The notes beneath the pieces were generated by a model that was given only the letters and a program-made list of their open reading frames with translations, had not been told where the DNA came from and did not search any database. A DNA stretch of 42,549 bases, taken from NCBI GenBank assembly GCA_003427395.1, contig BFEA01000076.1, positions 1,318,195 to 1,360,743 on the forward strand, written 5' to 3'. Below, piece by piece: positions 18,846 to 30,439 of this stretch. A program made the position numbers and the translations under genes. The DNA is from Chara braunii (Eukaryota > Streptophyta > Charophyceae > Charales > Characeae). Numbering within the stretch: the stretch's first letter is position 1; each line of letters opens with the position of its first letter.

Positions 18846-21800
18846 TGACGTCTGACAAAAGTAACCCTTGAAAACGGCTAAATGGGAAGCCGGTCTCGAC
18901 ATGTCTAGGGGTCGTAGTTTCTGTTTGTTTTGAGGCTAGACCCGAAATGGCCGGCCGCGGGGAGGTATTGAGGGAACTGTTCCCGACGCAATGCTTTTAC
19001 GAGGTATGACCGGGGCTGGAATGACAACCCAATTTTTTGTCAACTTTGGTACTTAAATTAAAAATGGGAGAAAAGATTAAGAATAGTAGGAGATAAGAGA
19101 AAAACGAAATATTCCTTAATTTCTGTATTTTTCGCGGCCTTTGAATTTTGGGGAAAATATCTTCTTATTTTACGTTTCCGGCAATGAAATTAAAAACAAA
19201 AGAAAAAAACTAAAAATGATAAAGGAAAGAGAAACAAAGAATTTTAACTATTCAATTAAAACCCCCTCGAAAATTAAATTTTTGTGAACTTACGATTATT
19301 TCACCAATTAAAACAATAGAGTTAAAAGAAGGAAAAAATGATTAAGAATGATCGGACGCACTGGAGCTTATGGTCATTCGATGCCTGGACTGATTTTGTT
19401 TGATTACCCACCGCCAACTCATAACCCAGATTTAATCAAATTCTCTACACTCTAGTTTTTTTACGATCCCCAGATGGTCGAGATTTACCGTGTTGCCTTC
19501 CCGATTCACCTGATTACTAACCCCACTGAGATTACACCGAGGATGCTCGCATGGACGGCGTGGGACGGTGCAACCTTGGGTCGACAGTATGGTATATGGC
19601 TTGGTACGGGTATGCGGTTCAGAGAGATTCGACCTTGTTATGGAGTGGTTGCATCCTACGGTATCTTACGAGCTTCAGGTTCGGTATAAGCTCGGCGACA
19701 GTTTGTTCGGGCTCGAGGCAATTACGGCGACTCATTTTCGGATTCGCGGCGACTACAGCGATTTATGCCCGGGTTTGGAACCCTGACGACAGGATACTTC
19801 AGGTACGGAACCACTACACCGAGTTGTTTCAGGTTCGGGGATACTATGATGATTCATTGTCAGGTTCGGAACCTTGACGGCAGATTATTCCACGGTCGGT
19901 CGTGGGTTTTTAATTCAGGTCGGACACAGGGTGATTTATCTTCAGATACGGGACCACCAAGGTAGTTTACTTTGGGCACATCGGCTGGAATTATTATCAG
20001 GTTTAGGACCATCGTGGTGATTTATCTCAGGTTCGGCGCCCCAGCGGCGGATCATGATCAGGCCCGGGGCCACTACGGCAGTCCGTTTCATGTTCCGCGA
20101 TCATTTATTCGCGACTATCGTTTTCAGGCTTGGTTTGACTCGGCAACGACACGTTTCAGGTTCGGCATGGTTTATTTTCGGACCCGCGGACACTAGTGCA
20201 GTCCGTATCAGGATCGGAACCTTGGTGCCGGATTATTCCCGTATCGGTGTCATTGCAGTCTTATTATTTCATATTCCGCGTTGTCACAGATACTTACTTC
20301 GGGTTCGGCATTTTCACGGGTGTATATTGCAGGCTCGGTGTTGGTCCGGTACCGCGCTCCATCATAAGATCAGATCGCTGGCTGCCCGACATGGTGATTT
20401 CGGCCGCTGGCACGACTGAGGTGTGACGAACTAACTCGGATGAAGGGCCTGTCGTGAGGCTGCTGAGTAGTGAAACTTTGGCACGACACTTGACCGGTTT
20501 CGACTCGGCGCTGACATAGGGGCAACTTGACAACTCCTCTCTGTTTTGGCATAGAGCCTGGGATGGCTACGAGTGATAATCTTCTGGTCACGGCGTGGCC
20601 GCACTGTTGTTGTTCCTTTGAAAATTCGGTCGAGAACTTACGTACCAAAGCGGGTTCGTCGATTCATTCATCATGGTACGGAGGCCCTCGTGTATGTCGA
20701 GTCTGTCCCGGCAGAGACTTGGCCAGGCCGAGACCCTACTGAGGCGGTGGCGTGGTTCTCAGGACTAGATATAGTCAAGGCAACGAACGAACAGCGAAAG
20801 CATTCGGACGGGGGGGAACTCTCTCCATACAAGCAAGGTGTACCCCGCACGTGACAAGCAGACGAAGGCGGTTACAGTCGCTCTGACGGGGGAGCAGTTG
20901 AGAGCGTGCATTGTGCGCCCGCCTGCGTTGCATGCAGTACGCTATTGGGAGCCGGCGGCTGTGGGGGAAGGATATCTAAGCCGAACCCGTACGAGGAGGG
21001 TGGCAGGTGAGCTAGGCGTCTCTCGTGCTCCGTGTTACTGAAAAGCGTGAGAGCACTGCGCAGGTAGGCGAGGGAGAGACGAGCTCGTGTCTTGAGCGTG
21101 GTCGGTGCTTGCGTGTTCGAGTGTTTGCGTGCTTGCTGTACGCACTTGCGGGCCAGTGCGATCGATCACCCATGAGCGAAGCGAGAAGGAGAGAGGATGT
21201 GAAGGAAATGAACGCGCGACAGAGAAGATAGTCGAGCATCAGCAGCGAGGGGTTACGCACCTTGCTGCTGCTGCGACCAGGTTCATTCAGATTTAGGGGG
21301 GGCAGGGCTGAACCCCCGTGAAAGAACACTTCAAGTTGACACACGATGAGGTTGTGACGTGAAGAAGAGAGAGAGAGAGGGCAAGAAAGGATCGGACTGT
21401 CTCCGCAGTGCAACGATGGTAAGAGGGGAACACCAAAGTCAAAAGCGCGGGCCGCTGCTGAGTGACTAATGCAACCAAATGGCACTGATGACTAAGTGTG
21501 CTGAAGATGCTCTCACTTCGACGGTGGGCCTCTGAAAACCGTCCACGCGGAATGTGACAGCTCATACCTCTCAGGAGCTGTAATGAGACTGGGACTGAAA
21601 GTAAAGATCGTCGGGCAGGTAATGTCCCCACCTTTTCCTCCTCTTCCTGTCTTCGATACGAGTGTCGCCATCGAGCTTGACTACGACTTTTCCCTCGTCA
21701 AGAGGGTTTACGTATAGCCGAAAGATCTGCGACCCGGGCGAGATATTCCGTTGTTTCCCCGACTGTCAGTGAGCGAGATAGCCGGCTTCCGGGCCTCACC

Positions 21801-23172
21801 TTAGACCAACTCATAGGTTTGCGTTGTTTCATTTTAATAGCGTCGAGTATCGTCGTGAGGTGAGAGATAATGCATGTGGGGCATAGAGAGAAAGTGCGAG
21901 AAGGATTGAAACTGTGAGAGATTGTATGTCCCGTGCCAGAGTTCGAGTGGGCGTGATAGAGGGCCAAAGGGGCGGTGAAGTTGTGAGGTCCGTGTGTACT
22001 GTTTGGTCTTGGCTCACGCCTGGTTCCTAGACTTTATACTCCAGGAAGCTGACTTTCTGTAACCCAAGGCTTGACCGTACAAATTCCTGAACTCGTCTTA
22101 TTGAACTTGGGGTTTCGTCTTATTCTACCTACTACGTTGCAATACGACCAAGGGGAAACAATTACAGCGAGGGGCGAAGAGAGGAAGTAAGCGGAGAGGG
22201 GAGGGGAGAGTATCCGCGAAAGAAAAACAGGGCCACTCGCGAAGAAAGACAGGAGAGAGTGAGAACATCGAGTGAGAGAGAAGGTGAGAGAAGGGGTTGT
22301 GTCAAATAAAGAAAGGACTGTTTGATCTTGCAGCGGGCAAATCTTGCAGTAGGGTGAATTTTCCGCCCTAACGGGTGAATGCTTGAACTGGCTCGAGGAA
22401 CGGGCTTGCGGTACTGACGGTTGGATAACCAACTTTGCTGTGGGAGCACTTCGCCGCCCTGATAGCTGTTGATTGTTCAAAACTGCGGTGGATAAGACTT
22501 CATGAACTAACAACATACTATTTGAACTTACCCCAGAAGAGAATTATTAATCTGGGAGTTGGGAATTTGAATCTGGGGTCGTACGACCTTACTGGACAAG
22601 CTATTGAAAGCGTGAACTCGATGCTGTATGCCCTCGCTAATCAAATAATTGGTGGTAAAAACTGGGCGTTGGTTGTTCTTTTTGTGTGATTAGTCATTCA
22701 ACTGAATGAAATCAACGTCAAATGAGCTTGTGGACACCCGGTCGGCAAGACCTGATAGTCGCCTACCTTGACTTACTGTAGAACGAAACTATTGACCGGC
22801 TCGGGGATTGTTTGGACTTGTTGTAGGAAAGGACTGATGATCTGTTTGTTGCTCAGCCAAACTAGCTGCTGGGTAAAACCGTCGGTCGACTTGTCGGTAG
22901 CTCCGACTTGCTGTTGGGGAAAAAACTGTTGTACTCATTGTTGAACATTTTGGAAGAACTTGCTGATCCGACAAACCACCGCACGAACTTTGTGTTGTAG
23001 GGACACGCGGGGAAACCCAAGATCAACGGAGTAAAGTATGGAACGAAACTGTTCCTTCGAACGTCAATCCCTGCAGGACGCTGAGGACCTCGGAAGCGGG
23101 AGCGGTGAGTGACAGGCGCCGTAGCCCATGGCTTCAGCGTACCTCAGGTAGCCCTCCCTGGGTGTCCTCACA
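18846..23172 (+). mobile_element. 3' LTR of giant Ty3/gypsy element
   Basis: This is a direct copy of 188-4521, from TGACG to CTCACA. It is followed by TCAGT and an (AC)n tract instead of a primer site, so this is the right end of the element. The copy has small indels against the left one. Divergence looks like a few percent overall, but almost none over 22101-22611. No polypurine tract precedes it, because the inverted segment ends directly at its border. A target-site duplication cannot be tested, since the left LTR is preceded by another element. Open frames inside are not conserved as proteins. Confidence 0.85.
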
Positions 23173-23177
23173 TCAGT

Positions 23178-23224
<47 letters not shown>
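23178..23224 (+). repeat. (AC)n microsatellite
   Basis: About 22 uninterrupted AC units begin a few bases after the right LTR end. The LTR junction with this tract marks the insertion site of the element. Confidence 0.97.
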
Positions 23225-23226
<2 letters not shown>

Positions 23227-23357
23227 TACTGGGCATATTTCCATGTCCTGGCGCAAGATTCATTCAATTTTGCTCATCCATCGATGCAATCGATGCAAGT
23301 AGCATGAGGCCAGCCTAGGGGTTGGACACTTGGCTGTTCAGGGATGCGTATCTCCTC

Positions 23358-23359
<2 letters not shown>
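23225..23359. other. short unique stretch between microsatellites
   Basis: No gene is visible. It ends with GATGCGTATCTCCTCCAAT, which leads into the CT tract and recurs after the gap. Confidence 0.5.
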
Positions 23360-23428
<69 letters not shown>

Positions 23429-24219
23429 NNNNNNNNNNNNNNNNNNNNNNNNNNNNNNNNNNNNNNNNNNNNNNNNNNNNNNNNNNNNNNNNNNNNNNNN
23501 NNNNNNNNNNNNNNNNNNNNNNNNNNNNNNNNNNNNNNNNNNNNNNNNNNNNNNNNNNNNNNNNNNNNNNNNNNNNNNNNNNNNNNNNNNNNNNNNNNNN
23601 NNNNNNNNNNNNNNNNNNNNNNNNNNNNNNNNNNNNNNNNNNNNNNNNNNNNNNNNNNNNNNNNNNNNNNNNNNNNNNNNNNNNNNNNNNNNNNNNNNNN
23701 NNNNNNNNNNNNNNNNNNNNNNNNNNNNNNNNNNNNNNNNNNNNNNNNNNNNNNNNNNNNNNNNNNNNNNNNNNNNNNNNNNNNNNNNNNNNNNNNNNNN
23801 NNNNNNNNNNNNNNNNNNNNNNNNNNNNNNNNNNNNNNNNNNNNNNNNNNNNNNNNNNNNNNNNNNNNNNNNNNNNNNNNNNNNNNNNNNNNNNNNNNNN
23901 NNNNNNNNNNNNNNNNNNNNNNNNNNNNNNNNNNNNNNNNNNNNNNNNNNNNNNNNNNNNNNNNNNNNNNNNNNNNNNNNNNNNNNNNNNNNNNNNNNNN
24001 NNNNNNNNNNNNNNNNNNNNNNNNNNNNNNNNNNNNNNNNNNNNNNNNNNNNNNNNNNNNNNNNNNNNNNNNNNNNNNNNNNNNNNNNNNNNNNNNNNNN
24101 NNNNNNNNNNNNNNNNNNNNNNNNNNNNNNNNNNNNNNNNNNNNNNNNNNNNNNNNNNNNNNNNNNNNNNNNNNNNNNNNNNNNNNNNNNNNNNNNNNNN
24201 NNNNNNNNNNNNNNNNNNN

Positions 24220-24308
<89 letters not shown>

Positions 24309-24327
24309 CGATGCGTATATCATCCAA

Positions 24328-24404
<77 letters not shown>

Positions 24405-24406
24405 GA
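23360..24406 (+). repeat. (CT)n tracts flanking an assembly gap
   Basis: CT repeats fill 23360-23428, then 791 unresolved bases (23429-24219), then CT repeats at 24220-24306 and 24329-24404. Each resolved tract is preceded, where visible, by a GATGCGTAT(C/A)TC(C/A)TCCAAT leader (23343 and 24310). The locus is therefore a higher-order array of leader plus CT tract, and the gap probably hides more units. Translations of it are meaningless. Confidence 0.92.
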
Positions 24407-26240
24407 GAGAGGGTATGTGGCAACTCTTGGTAGGTGGGGAACTTCCAAACGGTACCCAGACCCCATCAAGAGCAGTCTCAGATAACCGCCCCTCATGGGA
24501 ATGTCATACAGACATAGCCAACTAACCCTCATGTCAAACTTGCTCCTTCTATCCCCTAACTAACCTTTACTATTGAGACCACGTCATATACACACACTTG
24601 TCTTACCTACACTATTTCCGAACTTGTTCCAGTCATGATCATCCAGACCCTCATAGCAACACTTCTTGTATCACTAATCACACGTTCCTACTGCCCCCTT
24701 GGGGTTACTGACACTGTTCATGTAATAAACGACCACATGCATCTATTGTTGCGTCATTATATCACTCCCGACATTTATTAGCAAATCCCTCCCCCCTCTC
24801 GTCCTCCCACCCAGTTCTCTCCCCCCGCCCCCAGACACACACATGCTCACCCCATTCCACACTTTCATTCCTATGCTAATAATATACATTGTAATGCATT
24901 GTGGTAAGAGAACACCACCCTCGACCAACCCCGTAGACAGCGTAGACAACGAACTTAACCTATAAAGCTAGCCTACTGCACAAAGTCGGATCATATTTCC
25001 ACCGATTTTCATCACCATCCTGCTGAACCAGGTTCGTACTTAGTCGTTTTTTTTATGGGTAATTGTATCTCAACGTGTGTTGTTGCTGCGAATACCCTTA
25101 CAAGGGTATCCAAGTATCCGCCCTGTTTTTTGCAAGTGACAGAAGAAAAAAAAAAATTCCTTCGAAAGTTGGGTGCGCCGTGCAAGTCGCAGCCGGATGT
25201 TTTTGTTGACGATTGATAGACGAATCATGAATGTTGGAAGGAGATAGGGAGTATATGGGCGCGCAATTTTCAGGCGCGCATGATTTTGTTTTATTTAATA
25301 TCATAGAGACGACATGATTGTCGACCAACTTTTGTTTCAATTAAATTAGGACCCAATTTTTTTCTTTTCTTTGATCGGTATATTTGACTGTGGCATGTGT
25401 GTGTGAGTTGATGCAACATTGCTATGCTCGGTGTCAAGTTCGACTACGGCACTGCGAAATTCAAAGACGATTATTTTGATTTTTATTTAAAAATACTTTT
25501 GAGTCGTGAAGCGCACAACGCAGTAAGGCATTTTATTGTGTGTACCCGTCAGAAGGATTTTTTTTCACAGCCTCAGCGATGTCACGCGCGAGCAGAGCTT
25601 AGCGTAGATGAAGTTTGGGCTTCTGCAACTGGAAATAGTTAAGGTGCGATTTTTGGGCGTGACGGGTGGTGTGAACGCCAACCGTGAACCGAACCAGACC
25701 CTCGTGCAACGAATGTCGTGGTTTGGCGGACGTGGATTTTGGTCGGTAGGCCAAGTTGTGGCCTTGGTATGCTTCCATAGGCTTCATAGGCTTATGCATA
25801 GCACGGTACCCACTGTCGGGACAGAAACCCCTTCCTGCCCGAGTTTTTTTAAGGATACACAATGTCCGACTCTTTTTTGTTGGATTGGGAAACTTTATGA
25901 GAATGACGTTGCTTAAGTTTATTTAGACCAAGCCCATGACTAAGAGACTTACTTTTTTAGAGCTTGACGTCATTGACGTTCGATCGAAACAGTGGGAGTC
26001 GGCAGTATGGCCTGTCGTCCACAGTTTTCGATAAGGCCGCAGGGGTATGTGATCGGTGGGAGCATTACTCTAGACTTATACTATCTAAAGGAGTGTCGCG
26101 CGACATAAGTCGTAGGTGCGCTGATTTTTTAATGTCGCGCCGTGTATACGGCGGCGGCATGCGTGCCGTGCCGCTAGATGGTCGCCGTGCCAATGGCGGT
26201 GCGGCTGGTCGACGGCAGGGAAACGGTAGGTAAAGCTTGC
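24407..26240. other. intergenic, no gene recognised
   Basis: Stops are frequent and no protein domain is visible in either strand. Positions 24780-24850 are C-rich. A perfect palindrome-like ATACCCTT...AAGGGTAT lies at 25092-25109 and recurs in changed form near 32289. Short open frames at 25424-25916 are without recognisable motifs. Confidence 0.5.
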
Positions 26241-27220
26241 TAAGGCTTTTTGGGGCGGCCTGCTGGCGACAACTCTTCCTACAAAAGAACTGTTGGTCTA
26301 GCTCCTGTAGTAGGAGCTAGCCCAGTAGGTACAACAACAAACTTTCACCCAGCAGGTGTTGGGATCGAGCCCAGCGACGATATTACCGAGCTAGCTCCTT
26401 TTGGAGCTGCCCCAGGTAACGAGCGCGACCATTTCGGCCGTTCGATCGCTAAAGCCGCGCGGATCGTTGGTGGCCGCTGCGCAAGGACAACACTCTTAAA
26501 TCGAGAAGTGGTCCAAATAATTTTCCCGTCGTGGATCCCCGACAGGGGTTGAACTCATGTCTGTGTCTTAACAGTTTGTGGGGGGGCCCAGGACCCATGG
26601 ACTGCCCTGCATTGCTGGAAGGATATGAAACGGAGGCAGCAACTGTGAAAAAGGGTGCAACCCCATTCACCTAACTGCATTTGGATTCGAACTTGAGTTT
26701 GTGTTTCAACAGTTCATGGGTGCCCAATGGCACCATGAACTGCCCTGCCTCATTAGCAGGGCCTTCAACAATTCATGGGTGTACAAAAAAATTGAAGTGG
26801 TCATTGGCTTATAGCCTTACGCCAATGGAAAAGGAAAAAAAATAAATAAAAAAATACAGGGTATAAGTGTGAGTATGAGGTGATGGAGGCAGTTAAAACT
26901 TACGTGAGATTTGCCCTGCCTCGTTGGCAAGGCACCTAGAAAAAAAAAAAAAAAAAAAAAAAGTTTAAAGCTTCGAAGGGGGAAATGTTATTTTTCTTGT
27001 TTTTTTTTGTTCGCGCCAGCATTTTTTTGGTGGTTGAAATAATTTTTTCTGACTTTGAATTGTTTTATGTGGATGCGTGGCCACCTAACCCACGCGCTTG
27101 ATATTTTTCAGGTTTTCTTATATAGCGAGTTTTTAATAAAAAATCGTCAAAATTTGGGTACTTTTTGGTACCCCCACTTGATTGTATGGGGTTTGAACTT
27201 GGGTCTGCCTTTTAGCAGGA
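26241..27220. other. intergenic with dispersed-repeat fragments
   Basis: Two similar blocks (about 26544-26625 and 26688-26758) pair a tRNA B-box-like word (GGTTGAACTC, GATTCGAACTTG) with a GAACTGCCCTGCC or GGACTGCCCTGC word. A third trace (TTTGCCCTGCCTCGTTGGCA) lies near 26909. Positions 26343-26380 resemble 30671-30710. An A tract lies at 26940-26962. I see no gene. Confidence 0.4.
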
Positions 27221-27720
27221 GGGGTGGCTCAATGGGCATTGCTGAGCACACCCCGCCAGCAAAGCAGGGTTGAGGGAAAACGAGGTAGTTTTCTTTTATT
27301 TTGTTTTTGTTTTAATTTTTCCTTTCTTTTCTTTAATTCATTTTTCTTCCATTTTTTTGGGAAAAGCAAGGGTGCCAAAGCAATGAAAGGAAAGAGGGGA
27401 GGAGAAGAGTTGGAAAAAAAAGAAAACTTTCACGAATTCGTTCGCGACTTTAGTCCAGATGCAGGGCAGAGCAGCATCTGGACCTTAAAGTGACATCAGA
27501 TTGTTGATTTCAACAGTCTGTTGAAAATGTCTTTATACAACCACTTCGAAGCTACACCTGGCCGGGGGTGGCGGCCGGGTGCATTGCCAAAAGCTGGGAC
27601 TTGATGTTCCTAGTGGAACATCAAGGAACATCAAGTTTCCCAGCCCTTGATCGAAGTTCAGATCGAGGGTTAGGCTCAGTCTCGTTTTTTGGGTGAGCCC
27701 AGGTGGCTGACCACCACTCC
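27221..27720. other. intergenic with strong hairpins
   Basis: GTCCAGATGC at 27453-27462 pairs with 27474-27483. At 27593-27644 a nested hairpin has outer arms GCTGGGA/TCCCAGC and inner arms TTGATGTTCC/GGAACATCAA. A T-rich tract lies at 27290-27360. No gene is visible. Confidence 0.6.
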
Positions 27721-27727
27721 AACCCAG

Positions 27728-27737
27728 TTATAAAAGC
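27728..27737 (+). promoter_or_regulatory. candidate TATA box
   Basis: TTATAAAAGC is a good match to a plant TATA box. A bulged hairpin with arms GCAGCATCCTCA and TGAGGTGCTGC follows at 27749-27777, near the expected transcription start. No coding frame with known domains follows, so this may be a promoter of a non-coding or degraded LTR-like unit. Confidence 0.4.
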
Positions 27738-27994
27738 AGGGCTGACCAGCAGCATCCTCACTCAGTTGAGGTGCTGCCCACATTTTGACTGAATGTGGAG
27801 TGGAGAGTAGCATTATGTTGCTGGAGTACTAAGAGAGAAAGAGGGAGCAATAATGGAGGTCTGCAGTGGAGGCTGAGAGAGGAGGCTGCCATAGCCACCA
27901 CCTTAGCAAGGGCGGAGGTGTTGCCGGCCATAGCGGCAACCATAGCGACGGCCGTGGGGGAGGCACTACTACTTTTCGCGGCAACTGCGGCAGC

Positions 27995-28300
27995 GGCGCG
28001 GAAGTGCTGCCCAACTTTTGCGGCATTGACGGTGTTTTTTTTGGCAGCGATGAGGAAGTGATGCCGAACTTTTGCGGCGTAGACGGTGTTTTTTTTGGCA
28101 ATGACTAGGAAGTGTTGCCGAACGTTTGCGGTCGTGGCAGCGCATTTTGAGTGGTGGCGAGGACGTGCTGCCCGTGTTTTGCGGTGGCGGCAACGCATTT
28201 TTAGGGGCGGCGCGGAAGCGCTGCCGAATTTTCTTGGCGTCAGCAGTGGGTTTTTGGCAGTGGTGTGAAAGCGCTGCCCAGTTTTCGTGGCGGCCAGACA
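27995..28300 (+). repeat. 54 bp minisatellite, about six units
   Basis: Units begin with a GAAGTGCTGCC-like word at 28001, 28054, 28109, 28162, 28214 and 28267, spaced 52-55 bp. The first two share ACTTTTGCGGC and GGTGTTTTTTTTGGCA; later units are degenerate. Frames on both strands through the array (up to 183 codons on the minus strand) follow from the repeat and from a GCC/GGC-rich stretch before it, and I do not call them genes. Confidence 0.75.
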
Positions 28301-28309
28301 TTGACTCAA

Positions 28310-30255
28310 AGGGGTGCAGTTAAAGTGGTGGCATTGATGTTGTGTTGTCTATGACACCACAGTGACGAATTGACACGAGTGGCGCTGAGATGTCGTTAGA
28401 TTACTGGGAGGTGATTGTATGTTGAGAGGGCGGCAAGCGATCGTTGTAGGAAGTGGTGTGGATCGCTTTGCTGACGACTCGTTGTGACGATTGTTTCATC
28501 TGGAGCACGATTTTACACGTTCTTCTTGAGTGGGTCGTCCCGTCAACTTCACTCAAGGTCAGTTTGACTCAGACCCCTTCACACCTATATGAACCCGCAC
28601 TTTGCTTTGACCCTGCTCTTTGAATGTTCACTAAAAAGGTAGAGGACATATGTGTTTGCGCGTGTGAATAAGAGTCTGACATGAGTTTGGGTTTGCATTG
28701 TTTTCTTTTTGAACTTGTTGTTTGATCTGATTGCACGTGAGGCTTATTGAAATGAAATGAGATTTGACCGTGAGATGACGAATGAGTGGTTGTTCTCACA
28801 TCTTCACGCTTGCATGTATGCTTTTAACTAAGAGAAAAGAAAGGTGACGAAGAACGAAGCGATCATAAAGGAGAAGAAATGAATTGAACATAAACCTTTT
28901 CCTGAAACCCTCTCTTTGTCTATGCCCGTCTGTCTCAATGATTTACTTTTTTGTTATCTTCTTCGTTTAAGTTGCCCTTGACGCCACGCGACGAAAGATC
29001 GTTTGCCTGCCATGAGAGACATTTTTTCCTTTGCCTAGGAGACATCTGAGGCGGGGGTTCGTTGCCTTAGGGGCCGGCCCTGTTATCGACTCGGAGTTGA
29101 CCACTTTGCGGAGGGATACCATGCTATTGTGATGGAGTCAGCCCGACTTCTGAGATCCGTGGTTCGCTCGAGCGAGGACGAGGGGTATCCCAAACCAGTT
29201 CGTGGGGGAAGGACTTGCGGCTATTCACGGAAGGGCCTTAAGTTTTTTTTTTTTTTTGACGCCTCGCATTAAGGAGAGTTGCCATAGCATACCCCTCTAG
29301 TGGTCGTCTTAGGAGCCACTGACGTATGGGGAACTGGTGCCATAAGAAACCCAGTTCGTGTAATTACTAGTCATGGATGGAGTGCGAGTAGGCACTACCT
29401 TCGCGGATAGGTTTGCACCATAAGAAGTACAAACCTGGGGAAGTTGAGATGGGTTGATAGGAAGTAGCGACTAGAACAATGCTTTAAAGATTCTTATGAT
29501 GAAGACGGGTACTTCATCATTCGTGGGATGAAAAAAATCATTATTGCCGAGGAGGACAAGGCAACCAACAAAATTTGAGAGCGGACCCCGTTTTCAACGG
29601 AGTAACTAGTGTATCGGTTGTCCAAATTGGTCGCTAATTTGAATAGTGATCGTCGGGTTACTTGCGGAAGTCATTCACACCGAAGTTAGAAAGATAGTGA
29701 AGTCACCATTAAAGCAATGGTATCCTAGCTCTACTTGAGAGTTGGGAAATGTCTGTGTTTCTCTTCTAGCAGTCAGTATGGGGCGGAATGAAAGAACTTG
29801 GCGACGCATCTCATCAAGTCAAAAAGTTGTGTCATCCCAGCCATTTGGCAGGCAGAGTGGAGATATTTTGGTCAAATGCCATTTGAGTGTCGCTAGGCAT
29901 GTTAATCATGCTTTTATCCTTTTGTTGATAAGTGTTATATGAAGTCGAGTCAACTCATGTGGGCTCGTCGTTGGATGGCAAGTTAAGTCGGCCTATGTCG
30001 ACTCGTTCTGAATGGGTGGTATGCGTGTTCAATTGTATTATGGATGAATCGATTTCAGAAGATAAGTCAACTTACGTTGACCTGAGTCTTCTTCATTTGT
30101 TCGAGTAACTCTTGATTGTCTTTGAAAGAAGGGATTATGATCGCTCAAAGTTTTCCTTACGCTTGGAATATCATGTCCTAGTCAACCGGCGTACGTTCCG
30201 ATTCCTGGGAGATCAGCGCGCTAGGGACGGGCGACGTTCTGGTCCACTTTGACCT
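28310..30255. other. intergenic, no gene recognised
   Basis: No frame above about 80 codons and no motif. T tract at 29241-29258. Nothing repeated within the window was found here. Confidence 0.5.
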
Positions 30256-30259
30256 TCAA

Positions 30260-30439
30260 CCATGCGTACCTATGCTATAGCGAACGAGAAAACGCCCTCG
30301 GCCGGCCTACCTCTGCAATTGCATTATAAAAACCTTCGCACGTGGGCCGGTAGCTCGGCGAGGATACGCCCCTAAGGGTGGTGACAGACCCTTAGGGAAG
30401 GTAAGTTGTGCCCCGCGGGAACCTATCCTGTCGTAGGGG
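30260..30439 (+). repeat. dispersed repeat, left inverted copy
   Basis: About 180 bases match the reverse complement of 33093-33279, with shared words GGCCTACCTCTGC, CCTTCGCACGTGGG, GGATACGCCC, GGTAAGTTGT and CCTGTCGTAGGG. TAGCTCGGCGAGG at 30351-30363 resembles a tRNA A box, so a tRNA-derived SINE is possible. Confidence 0.7.

Noticed and set aside
23322-24525. Long Ser-Leu and Arg-Glu repeat frames of 350-390 codons
   Set aside because: They are translations of CT microsatellites and of unresolved bases.
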